Source: JBCBSS01 sp039819065 | GTDB taxonomy: Bacteria; Bacteroidota; Bacteroidia; Cytophagales; Cyclobacteriaceae | Assembly: GCA_039819065.1 (NCBI GenBank) | Contig: JBCBSS010000083.1 | Location: forward strand, 1-33,113 | DNA length: 33,113 nucleotides | Direction: 5' to 3' | Part shown: positions 1-6,299 of the stretch, piece after piece | Layout of the letters: each line of letters begins with the position of its first letter | Numbering within the stretch: position 1 is the first letter of the stretch | Notes under the pieces: model-generated | What the model saw: only the letters and a program-made list of their open reading frames with translations | The model's database searches: none | What the model was told of the DNA's origin: nothing | Program-made: the position numbers and the translations under genes

Positions 1-156
1 ACCCATTATAACATAGCAAGGTCGTACAACAATTTGGCTATCTATGATTCTGCGCGTATTCATTTAAGTAAGGCCATTCATATATATAATTACTACGGCG
101 CTAATAATTACCTAAATAAAGGGTATTTGGAAATGGGTATGTGCAATCTTAATTGA
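1..156 (+). CDS. TPR-like protein fragment, 5' end outside window
   Basis: Frame 1 is open from the first base to a TGA at 154-156 and encodes about 51 residues with the rhythm of TPR helices (NIARSYNNLAIYDSARIHLSKA, then YLNKGYLEMGMC). It is the C-terminal end of a protein that starts left of the window, or a broken piece of one. Its last 45 bases overlap, tail to tail, the end of another TPR frame on the minus strand. TPR units mediate protein-protein contacts; no catalytic or DNA-binding part is visible. The abrupt end within a helix-A-like segment suggests truncation. The call rests on composition and spacing only. Confidence 0.4.
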   Translation, partial: THYNIARSYNNLAIYDSARIHLSKAIHIYNYYGANNYLNKGYLEMGMCNLN

Positions 157-609
157 ATCTTCAGTATTAATCCGGTGTTCCAGTTCATTGTTGAAGTATT
201 CAATAGCTAAGCTGTAATGTGATGCATCTATACAGATTAAACCGAGTCTTTTGTACGATTCTCCAATGAACTTTATATTATTAGCAGCTTCGAAAAAATC
301 CTTGGCTATATATATGTGTTTTAGAGACAAGGCAGTGGAACCCAACTTCCTATAAATGCTACCTAACAACAAATGAGACTTAGCAATTTTCTCTGCATTA
401 TCTATTTGGTTAGCAAGTTCAACAAGAGCTATAGCTTCATTTAGTGAATTTTGATATTGCTTACTTCTATATTTTGAAAGAGTCTCTTTATAGCTTGATT
501 CAAATCGTATTAATAAGTCTTCATCATTTAAAGTGTCAGTACACTGATTCAATAGGAAAAGAGACAAAACGCATAACGCACAAAGTACAACTACCCGAAT
601 AAAATTCAC
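112..609 (-). CDS. Short TPR lipoprotein, probably truncated
   Basis: A 165-residue protein. From the chosen GTG start at 609 there is a hydrophobic signal (VVVLCALCVLSLFLLNQC) with a lipobox-like LLNQC, so it is probably a lipoprotein. TPR repeats follow (about residues 45-160): EAIALVELANQ, LLLGSIYRKLGSTALSLKH, YKRLGLICIDASHYSLAIEYF. The frame stays open to another GTG at 666, but that codon lies inside the terminator hairpin of the upstream lipoprotein gene, so 609 is preferred. The protein stops in the middle of a TPR helix (HTHFQIPFI), as if a longer TPR sensor or signalling protein had been cut. Partner and function are unknown. Confidence 0.5.
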   Translation of the reverse strand: MNFIRVVVLCALCVLSLFLLNQCTDTLNDEDLLIRFESSYKETLSKYRSKQYQNSLNEAIALVELANQIDNAEKIAKSHLLLGSIYRKLGSTALSLKHIYIAKDFFEAANNIKFIGESYKRLGLICIDASHYSLAIEYFNNELEHRINTEDSIKIAHTHFQIPFI

Positions 610-657
610 TTTATAGACTAATAATGCAGAAATAATTAAATTTTTGCACAATATAAA

Positions 658-696
658 AATAATCACACAAAGGGTATGGTGTACTGTGTGATTATT
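658..696 (-). terminator. Intrinsic terminator of the small lipoprotein gene
   Basis: Perfect 12-bp inverted repeat AATAATCACACA (658-669) and TGTGTGATTATT (685-696) with a 15-nt loop. On the minus strand it is followed by a T-rich run (TTTTTATATT). It starts 14 nt after the stop codon of the 57-residue lipoprotein gene. Confidence 0.7.
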
Positions 697-710
697 TTCA
701 TTCTACTACC

Positions 711-884
711 TTAGTCTGGAAATTCTTCTTCTTCGTTGGAACCACCGCCATCAACACCACCTGTACCGTCTGGTGTGCTTGCTTCCGCTGTAGTATCTGG
801 CTTAATTTCACCGAATTGATCTGAGCAAGAAATAAATGCAACTGTCAACACTAAAATAAAGATGAGCCTTTTTAAACATTTCAT
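711..884 (-). CDS. Small acidic lipoprotein, 57 aa
   Basis: A 57-codon frame that starts at ATG 884-882 and ends at TAA 713-711. The N-terminus (MKCLKRLIFILVLTVAFISC) is a classic lipoprotein signal: basic residues, a hydrophobic core and a lipobox FISC. Cys20 would be the lipidated residue. The mature part is only about 37 residues, rich in Gly/Ser/Asp, and ends in an acidic tail (NEEEEFPD). A strong terminator lies directly downstream, which supports a real monocistronic gene. No family is recognised. It could be a surface-exposed short lipoprotein; its role is unknown. Confidence 0.6.
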   Translation of the reverse strand: MKCLKRLIFILVLTVAFISCSDQFGEIKPDTTAEASTPDGTGGVDGGGSNEEEEFPD

Positions 885-1121
885 AATCACAATATTTAAT
901 AGTTATACAATTCCCGAAAATAAGAAACTCACAGTTCGGATTGTTGATTTATAAATTATCTAAAAAAGAACTTGATTTTTCCTTGCACTTCAAGGTGATG
1001 ACTTTGCACTTATAATGCTTAAAAAATGAGCTTATTGATAGGTTGGGCTAAAGTCATCCAAACCAACAAGTAAGAATAATCATATAACAACAAAATCAAT
1101 TTATAGACGCCTCTACGGAAG

Positions 1122-1190
1122 CAAAAACCCCGGTTTGGGAAGCCGGGGTTTAGAAACAACAACCTAAGCGCAGTTACCTGCGCATCACAA
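1122..1190 (-). ncRNA. Candidate ~70-nt small RNA with GNRA hairpin and terminator
   Basis: A promoter-like sequence at 1197-1227 predicts a start near 1190. The transcript would fold into a 6-bp hairpin GCGCAG-GTAA-CTGCGC (1183-1168), whose GUAA loop is a GNRA tetraloop. A 15-nt U/G-rich linker follows (GGTTGTTGTTTC), then a 9-bp terminator stem AAACCCCGG/CCGGGGTTT (1151-1125) and five U. No sizeable reading frame fits between the predicted start and the terminator; only a three-codon ATG CGC AGG TAA lies in the hairpin. No biosynthetic gene follows, so an attenuator role is unlikely. It could match a known Bacteroidota small-RNA family; this was not checked. Confidence 0.5.
1123..1151 (-). 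terminator. Strong intrinsic terminator ending the candidate small RNA
   Basis: Perfect 9-bp stem: 1125-1133 pairs with 1143-1151, with a 9-nt loop. Read on the minus strand it is followed by TTTTT (1127-1123). The stem core is CCCCGG/CCGGGG. Confidence 0.75.
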
Positions 1191-1196
1191 GTAATA

Positions 1197-1227
1197 CAAA
1201 GGTAGTATCGCATATCAATTTCGGCAA
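1197..1227 (-). promoter_or_regulatory. Bacteroidota-type promoter for the candidate small RNA
   Basis: On the minus strand TTG (1227-1225), a 20-nt spacer and TACCTTTG (1204-1197) match the TTG/TTTG-N19-21-TAnnTTTG form described for the primary sigma factor of Bacteroidota. The predicted start is about 7 nt further on, near 1190. Confidence 0.6.
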
Positions 1228-1335
1228 CTTTACCCTGGTGCAAAAGTTCTTTGCCGCTTTTGGAGACAACTCCAAAAGCTATTTTTCCCAATCTCGCCGG
1301 TGACAAGACCAACGAGGGCATCAGGAGGTGCTAAA

Positions 1336-1368
1336 AGTAACGAGGTTACTTCGAGTAACCTCGTTACT
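1336..1368. repeat. Dispersed palindrome, copy 1
   Basis: Perfect 15-bp stem AGTAACGAGGTTACT, loop TCG, AGTAACCTCGTTACT. It begins a ~138-bp direct repeat that recurs at 3415. Relatives lie at 1884-1902, 3415-3443 and 16893-16925. None has a following T run, so they do not look like ordinary terminators. Confidence 0.85.
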
Positions 1369-1475
1369 GTCTGGCCTCCGCTTTTAGAGTTGTCTTATAT
1401 CTAATATCTTATGTCTCATATCTCATTATGGGGCAAAATACTAATCATTGGGTATGCGTAATACTAATCTCAGGC
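1338..1475 (+). repeat. Long direct repeat, left copy
   Basis: About 138 bp, near-identical to 3415-3553 (roughly six differences by eye). It contains the palindrome, then a common tract (GTCTGGCCTCCGCTTTTAGA and on through CATTATGGGG), and ends in the first unit of the 23-bp tandem repeat. The two copies lie about 2.08 kb apart in the same orientation and bracket the HU-like/DUF4469 gene. Confidence 0.85.
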
Positions 1476-1733
1476 ATCCTGTAATACTAGTCTCAGGTAC
1501 CCTGTAATACCGGTCTCAGGTACCCTGCAATACTAATCTCAGGTAGCCTGTAATACTGGTCTTAGGTACCCTGTAATACTAATCTCAGGTACCCTGTAAT
1601 ACTGGTCTCAGGTACCCTGTAATACTAATCTCAGGTACCCTGTAATACTGGTCTCAGGTACCCTGCAATACTGGTCTCAGGCACCCTACAATACTGGTCT
1701 TGGGTACCCTGTAATACTAATCACAGGTAGCCG
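1458..1733 (+). repeat. 23-bp tandem array, 12 contiguous units
   Basis: Twelve head-to-tail 23-bp units starting at 1458, 1481, 1504 and so on to 1711. Each begins GTAATACT (variants GCAATACT, ACAATACT) and typically ends in TCAGGTACCCT with a palindromic GGTACC. The variable core is either AATCT or GGTCT. In units 5-9 these two types alternate strictly, giving a 46-bp higher-order period. A decayed unit continues to about 1756. The period is not a multiple of three and no frame is maintained, so it is non-coding. Confidence 0.9.
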
Positions 1734-1868
1734 GTGATACTGATGAACGATGTTGGTAATACGAATGAGTGGTGGTACTTACTGCAGTATCGATGGGCCC
1801 ATTATATAGTGCAGTACCGGTGTGTAAAAATAGTGCTGGGCAGCGGTAAGTAATAGTAATGTAACTCT

Positions 1869-1910
1869 GCTTAAAAAAATAAAAGGTTACTCAAAGTAAC
1901 CTCTTTACTA
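1869..1910. repeat. Dispersed palindrome, copy 3 (short form)
   Basis: AGGTTACT-CAA-AGTAACCT (1884-1902) is preceded by GCTTAAAAAAATAA. The same flank precedes the palindrome copy at 3415, so the shared unit is larger than the palindrome alone. Confidence 0.7.
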
Positions 1911-1958
1911 GCACAAAGGTGCCAAAGCTTGTATAAGGAAGGGTGTATAGAAAAGCGC

Positions 1959-1996
1959 AAAAAAAGGCTGCCTTTGATCAAAGGCAGCCTTTTTTT
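1959..1996. terminator. Bidirectional intrinsic terminator
   Basis: Perfect palindrome centred at 1977/1978: seven A, then GGCTGCCTTTGA, its complement TCAAAGGCAGCC, then seven T. It starts 20 nt after the stop of the HU-like/DUF4469 gene, which reads into it on the minus strand. Its symmetry would let it stop transcription from either side. Confidence 0.9.
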
Positions 1997-2016
1997 GTGG
2001 TAAACTAGTGAAAGAC

Positions 2017-2745
2017 TTAGTTCTGAAAAGTAGCAGTGCCCGTCTGACCACCTACTGTGAGTAAAACGGGCAAAGTTCCTTCCCGTAAATCTGCACTCAT
2101 GATACCAGCTGTGCGTAGCAGCACATTGTAATTACCTGCGGAAAGTGCTTGCGGTATCTGGAATATTACTTCCGAAGGCTTGCTTCTTACGATTACGGTG
2201 GCTTTGACCTCTACACCTTCATTAGGCTTGAAAAAAATGCCTTGCTGTGCATCTGCAGGATCAAACTTCAGGTTACTACCTGTAAGCGTGGCCATACCAC
2301 CCGGTGTAATAACCAAATTGACCACGCTACTATTGATATCTTCAAAGCGGTCAAGTAAAGGTACTTTTTGACCTCGCCTCACTTTCTCTACTGTGATCTG
2401 CTCGGCAGCAGCACGCAAACGGCTGCCCGGCCTTATGTTGAGATTGACATTGTGCTTATCACGGTTAAAACCTTCCCCAACCTCTGCGAACACCCCACGG
2501 ATAGAAGGTGAAATGTTAAAAAGGTCAGTATTGACATTATTACCTTCGCTGACAAATTGTGCCACTGCCAGGCTGAATTCTTCAATTACCGAAAGTGCCT
2601 CTGCCTTGGTCACTGTCGACCCCCTGTATATCATCAGGTTAATGATATCATCAATGTCCTTCACCACACGGTCTTGAACCTGTGCCCTGAAATCCCCCTC
2701 TGCTGTTGTCAATGGATTGTCTAATAATGAATACTTTAAAGCCAT
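2017..2745 (-). CDS. HU-like DNA-binding domain / DUF4469 protein
   Basis: A 242-residue protein with no signal peptide. Residues 1-125 have the layout of an atypical HU/IHF-like domain of Bacteroidota: MALKYSLLDNPLTT start, a helical stretch with VTKAEALSVIEEF, then a basic beta/loop part ending RPGSRLRAAAEQITVEKVRR. Residues 140-242 form an Ig-like beta domain typical of DUF4469 (VVNLVITPGGMATLTGSNL ... VTVGGQTGTA). The family is known from Bacteroides-type proteins as HU domain plus C-terminal Ig fold; its role is undefined and nucleoid or DNA structure is plausible. It is a lone gene with its own promoter (2889-2921) and terminator (1959-1996), placed between two copies of a long direct repeat. 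The family call comes from layout and motif memory. Confidence 0.75.
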   Translation of the reverse strand: MALKYSLLDNPLTTAEGDFRAQVQDRVVKDIDDIINLMIYRGSTVTKAEALSVIEEFSLAVAQFVSEGNNVNTDLFNISPSIRGVFAEVGEGFNRDKHNVNLNIRPGSRLRAAAEQITVEKVRRGQKVPLLDRFEDINSSVVNLVITPGGMATLTGSNLKFDPADAQQGIFFKPNEGVEVKATVIVRSKPSEVIFQIPQALSAGNYNVLLRTAGIMSADLREGTLPVLLTVGGQTGTATFQN

Positions 2746-2888
2746 CTTTGTAAAAAATTTAAGTGATTAAAATTGTATAAAGTTTATTGTGGTTGCTCAA
2801 GAAAAAACAGGGTTGCTTTGGCCTTAGCTAACTGACTGTAAATATGCTGACCATCCTGTTAAGATCAGCCCTGAGTAAAACCACAATG

Positions 2889-2921
2889 CAAAGGTATGGC
2901 CGGTCAATAGATAGGATCAAA
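2889..2921 (-). promoter_or_regulatory. Promoter of the HU-like/DUF4469 gene
   Basis: On the minus strand TTTG (2921-2918), a 21-nt spacer and TACCTTTG (2896-2889) agree with the Bacteroidota -33/-7 consensus. The predicted start is near 2882. Confidence 0.6.
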
Positions 2922-3046
2922 CACGATTGTTACGAACCAGTACTGGCATGCTTTTGTCGTCTTTTTTACATTTTGAGGTAAGATCAGCGTAAGCATTGGG
3001 CTCAGAAATAAACAGGCAGTGGCTTCCTCAGTACAATCAATTTAGA

Positions 3047-3129
3047 ATATTACACTTTGTCTTATCAGCTACTCTTATAATACCATGCTTGTTGCGTTAT
3101 TTACCGATAGCATGGTACTAATGTAATAT
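3047..3129. repeat. Nested inverted repeats
   Basis: Outer arms are ATATTACA (3047-3054) and TGTAATAT (3122-3129). Inner arms are TACCATGCT (3081-3089) and AGCATGGTA (3109-3117). Both arm pairs are perfect and share a centre region. Function unknown. Confidence 0.45.
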
Positions 3130-3414
3130 CTTCTTTTGGAGCAAATCCCACGATTCCCCTAGCGCGAAAATAACCTTCGTTCCTTTATTGCTCTCCATTC
3201 ACGCTCACCCCTGGCCTTAGGTTAAGCGCAGCGGTCCTAAGACCAGCAAAAGCGCCCACTTTGAAAAATACTAAGTCATGCAAAGCTTGCAATAGAAGCA
3301 TACCATTCAGCTTTGGTAGCATTATACTTTCTTGCCTTAGTGTCAGGCAACAAATTAGCTCGTAGGGGTATGGATCATAGCGGACGCTACGACCAGTTAA
3401 GGGGCTTAAAAAAA

Positions 3415-3553
3415 TAACGAGGTTACTTCGAGTAACCTCGTTACTGTCTGGCCTCCGCTTTTAGAGTTGTCTTATATCTAATATCTTATGTCTCACATAT
3501 CATTATGGGGCAAAAATACTAATCATTGGGAATGCGTAATACTAACCCCAGGC
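3415..3553 (+). repeat. Long direct repeat, right copy, with palindrome copy 2
   Basis: It starts with TAACGAGGTTACT-TCG-AGTAACCTCGTTA (3415-3443, 13-bp stem) and runs through the same tract as 1338-1475. It ends with a single, altered 23-bp unit (3537-3559), where the left copy carries twelve. The array therefore expanded in, or was lost from, only one copy. Confidence 0.85.
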
Positions 3554-3622
3554 CCCCAACATAGTTGTCAACTTAAGGAAGCTGCCAAAGTCACAAACGA
3601 TAACGAATCTGCTATAAATCAA

Positions 3623-3653
3623 AAAAAGAGGTCGCTTTTGGCAACCTCTTTTT
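3623..3653 (-). terminator. Terminator downstream of ilvE
   Basis: AAAAAGAGGT pairs with ACCTCTTTTT (plus a GC pair across one mismatch) around a TTTTG loop. It has A/T tracts on both sides and lies about 25 nt beyond the ilvE stop on the minus strand. Confidence 0.75.
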
Positions 3654-3677
3654 GGCATATCATCAATTGATCAATTG

Positions 3678-4742
3678 CTACACTTTAAATACCCAATTGT
3701 ATTTATCTTCAACTTTTCCAGTCTTGATATCGTCCAAAGCCTGAAGCACTTTATTGCTGAATTCCCTGCCCTCTACCGGTGGCAATTCATAGTTATCGTT
3801 TTCATGTCCAATAAGTTGGATTTGGGCTATGGTAGCGGCCGTTCCCGTACCGAATGCTTCTTGCAATCTACCTTCCTTAGCGGCAGCGATCACTTCTTCT
3901 ACAGACACTTTACGCTCTTCAACCTCTACTCCCCAATCTTTAGCCAGGGTCAATACGCTATCCCTGGTAATACCGTTGAGAATAGTATCTCCGGTAGGTG
4001 CTGTGATTAATTTATTATCGATCATGAACATGACGTTCATGGTGCCTGATTCTTCGATATACTTATGCTCCTTACCGTCAGTCCAGATCAATTGGTCATA
4101 CCCTTTGTCCTGGGCCAGTTTGGCTGGGTAGATAGCACCACCGTAGTTACCACCGGCCTTAGCGTATCCAGTACCACCTTCAATAGCTCGGGTATAGTGC
4201 GTTTCAATTTTTACCTTTACCGGCTTAGAATAGTAAGCACCAACCGGGCAAGTAATGATCATAAATCTCCAGTTGTCTGATGGTCTGATACCGATGTATT
4301 CGTCGGCAGAGAACATAAATGGACGGATATATAAAGAAGTACCGGGCTTATTGGGCACCCAGTCCTGGTCTAAATTCAATAAGGTGGTAAGCCCTTCTAC
4401 ATATACCTCTTCAGGAAGTTGAGGCATGCACATCCTGGTAGCAGAAATATTGAGTCTTTCAAAGTTGGCCATTGGCCTGAAAATCAATATCTCTCCACTT
4501 TCTGATCGGTAGCCTTTAAGGCCTTCAAAAATGGATTGCCCGTAGTGTAAAGCAGGGCTTGCAGGGCTTAGTTGTAAGTATTCGTAAGGTTCAATACGGA
4601 AGTCTTTCCATACATCATCCACATAATCCGCGATGAACATGTGGTCAGAGTACACTTTACCAAACGTGATATGATCGAAGTCAACTTCGCTTATCTTGGA
4701 TTGGTTTATTTTGTTAATGGTAATGGCTTGCGTATCTATCAT
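3678..4742 (-). CDS. ilvE: Branched-chain amino acid aminotransferase
   Basis: A 354-residue fold-type IV PLP enzyme. It transfers the amino group between glutamate and the 2-keto acids of Leu, Ile and Val in the cytoplasm. The PLP lysine is K195 in AKAGGNY. Other family marks are HYGQSIFEGLKGYR (67-80), YIRPFMF (138-144), EESGTMNVMF (230-239), NGITRDSV (256-263) and FGTGTAATI (297-305). It belongs to the longer eukaryote-like BCAT subgroup common in Bacteroidota. The frame is open upstream to 4856, but that extension overlaps the adenosyltransferase gene and looks non-coding; the ATG at 4742 fits the family. It lies 79 nt downstream of the adenosyltransferase gene, with a possible own -7 element at 4782-4789. 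Confidence 0.93.
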   Translation of the reverse strand: MIDTQAITINKINQSKISEVDFDHITFGKVYSDHMFIADYVDDVWKDFRIEPYEYLQLSPASPALHYGQSIFEGLKGYRSESGEILIFRPMANFERLNISATRMCMPQLPEEVYVEGLTTLLNLDQDWVPNKPGTSLYIRPFMFSADEYIGIRPSDNWRFMIITCPVGAYYSKPVKVKIETHYTRAIEGGTGYAKAGGNYGGAIYPAKLAQDKGYDQLIWTDGKEHKYIEESGTMNVMFMIDNKLITAPTGDTILNGITRDSVLTLAKDWGVEVEERKVSVEEVIAAAKEGRLQEAFGTGTAATIAQIQLIGHENDNYELPPVEGREFSNKVLQALDDIKTGKVEDKYNWVFKV

Positions 4743-4781
4743 AACGAATGTTGCTTTGTATGAATGAATCTTGTCGGAGTG

Positions 4782-4789
4782 CAAAAATA
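4782..4789 (-). promoter_or_regulatory. Possible -7 element of an internal ilvE promoter
   Basis: The minus strand reads TATTTTTG (TAnnTTTG form) about 40 nt before the ilvE ATG. No well-spaced TTG/TTTG was found upstream; the nearest TTTG (4806-4803) is only 13 nt away, so this is weak. Confidence 0.35.
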
Positions 4790-4821
4790 CGATAATTACA
4801 CCCAAATTAAAAGGTGATCCG

Positions 4822-5370
4822 CTACATGCGCGGCTTCCAAGGCACCTCGTCGGCACCCAATTCCTGCGACATCAGACGACTCAAAACAAAGAGATAATCA
4901 GATAGCCTGTTAAGATAACGAACTACCCTTTCATCGATTGGTTCTTCGTCATTCAAAGCTACTGTTAACCTTTCTGCTCGCCTGCATACACAGCGCGCTA
5001 CATGACAAAATGAAACCGATTGATGACCACCTGGTAATACGAAGTTTCTCATTGGAGGCAACAAGTCATTCATTTTATCAATCTCCTTCTCTAGGAACTC
5101 GATGTCACCCTCTTGAAGTTCCGGTATCTTAACCTTTTCGTTACCGGGTTCTGTGGCTAGAATAGAACCGAGCGTAAAGAGACGGTCTTGTATTTCGACT
5201 AACGTTTCCTTACGCGGAAAGTTGATTTCCTGATCTCTTATTAGGCCAATGTAGGAATTGAGTTCATCGACTGTGCCGTACGTGTCAATACGAAGGTGTG
5301 CTTTGGACACGCGGGTGCCACCAAAAAGGCTGGTAGTGCCTTTATCACCCGTTTTTGTATAAATTTTCAT
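4822..5370 (-). CDS. Cob(I)alamin adenosyltransferase, PduO/MMAB type
   Basis: A 182-residue cytoplasmic enzyme that transfers the adenosyl group of ATP to cob(I)alamin, making coenzyme B12 for enzymes such as methylmalonyl-CoA mutase. The N-terminal ATP-binding segment TKTGDKGTTSLFGGTRVSK (5-23) is characteristic, as are the helical motif CRRAERLTVALN and the C-terminal YLNRLSDYLFVLSR. Length is normal for the single-domain family. The start codon lies 8 nt after the stop of the ABC ATPase gene, so the two are co-transcribed and probably translationally coupled. It is distinct from CobA/BtuR adenosyltransferases, which use a P-loop. Confidence 0.93.
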   Translation of the reverse strand: MKIYTKTGDKGTTSLFGGTRVSKAHLRIDTYGTVDELNSYIGLIRDQEINFPRKETLVEIQDRLFTLGSILATEPGNEKVKIPELQEGDIEFLEKEIDKMNDLLPPMRNFVLPGGHQSVSFCHVARCVCRRAERLTVALNDEEPIDERVVRYLNRLSDYLFVLSRLMSQELGADEVPWKPRM

Positions 5371-5378
5371 ATTATCTT

Positions 5379-6101
5379 TTAGGAAGACATGATTGACGCA
5401 TCGCTGCGCGTCACATTCTCGTTGACAACATCTGTCTCCACTAACCCATCTCTCAGCCTGATGATGCGATGAGCATAATGTGCGATATCGTCTTCGTGAG
5501 TTACCATAATGATGGTATTGCCCTGATCGTGTAGTTCCTGGAATAGCCCCATTATCTCGTAAGACGTTTTAGAATCCAGGTTACCGGTAGGCTCATCGGC
5601 AAGAATGATACTTGGATCGTTCACCAGGGCCCTGGCGATAGCTACCCTTTGGCGTTGTCCCCCGGATAGTTCATTGGGTTTGTGATCTGATCTATCCGCC
5701 AATCCAACACTTTCCAATGAATGAAGTGCTTTTTCTTCTCGCTCACTGCGTCTGTATCCAGCATATATGAGTGGTAACGCTACGTTCTCTAAGGCGGTGG
5801 CCCTGGGCAAGAGATTAAAAGTCTGAAAGACGAAACCGATTTCCTTGTTTCTTATCTCTGCCAGTTCGTTTTCCGTTAAGTCGCTGACATCGTTATCATT
5901 AAGCACATAAGTGCCACCACTGGGCGTATCAAGACAGCCAATGATGTTCATCAAAGTGGATTTACCTGAACCTGACGGACCCATGAAAGCCACATACTCT
6001 CCTTTATCGATGGAAATTGATACAGATTGCAATGCGTTTACAACCTGTGTTCCCATTTCGTATCTTTTTGAGATCTGATAAGTCTCTATAATTTTCGCCA
6101 T
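5379..6101 (-). CDS. ABC transporter ATP-binding protein, MacB/LolD type
   Basis: A 240-residue ATPase subunit with all nucleotide-binding motifs: Walker A GPSGSGKST (41-49), Q-loop Q93, signature LSGGQ (145-149), Walker B IILADEP (165-171), D-loop NLDS and switch H202. The sequence is closest to the MacB/LolD/FtsE group (VFQTFNLLPR, HYAHRIIRLRDG), which works with FtsX-like permeases in lipoprotein release, export or mechanotransmission. No permease gene is adjacent, so the partner must be encoded elsewhere and the substrate is unknown. It is the first gene of a run with the adenosyltransferase 8 nt downstream. Confidence 0.9.
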   Translation of the reverse strand: MAKIIETYQISKRYEMGTQVVNALQSVSISIDKGEYVAFMGPSGSGKSTLMNIIGCLDTPSGGTYVLNDNDVSDLTENELAEIRNKEIGFVFQTFNLLPRATALENVALPLIYAGYRRSEREEKALHSLESVGLADRSDHKPNELSGGQRQRVAIARALVNDPSIILADEPTGNLDSKTSYEIMGLFQELHDQGNTIIMVTHEDDIAHYAHRIIRLRDGLVETDVVNENVTRSDASIMSS

Positions 6102-6299
6102 ATCAACGGATGCTTAGCCTTTTCTAAAATAACGATATTTCCAATATTAGAATTGGATGCTTGGAATAAAAAAGTTTATTACGTGAACGGGATAATCGCC
6201 ACCTGATCAGTCTAAGAATAAGCCGAGCCTCAAGCCGTATCCAATTCACTCTTGCTATTAAATACAATAATCGAAATCAGTTGTTCGACCAGTCAAAAA

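Larger units (their letters stand above)
2746..3414. other. Gene-free spacer upstream of the HU-like gene
   Basis: No convincing reading frame on either strand. It contains the promoter at 2889-2921, which implies a leader of roughly 135 nt for the HU-like gene, and nested inverted repeats at 3047-3129. No RNA gene was recognised. Confidence 0.6.

Noticed and set aside
1019..1321. 100-residue minus-strand frame, or leucine-type leader peptide, through the candidate small RNA
   Set aside because: The frame is split by a strong terminator and its start lies upstream of the predicted transcription start. LRLLFL codons precede the stem, but no start codon in that frame lies inside the transcript and no leu/ilv gene follows.
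1458..1733. CRISPR array
   Set aside because: The 23-bp units are directly contiguous with no unique spacers, and no cas genes are nearby.
3488..3670. 60-residue plus-strand frame
   Set aside because: It consists of the direct repeat, a tandem unit and the ilvE terminator; composition is not protein-like.
4743..4856. N-terminal extension of IlvE
   Set aside because: It overlaps the adenosyltransferase gene and adds 38 residues absent from the family.
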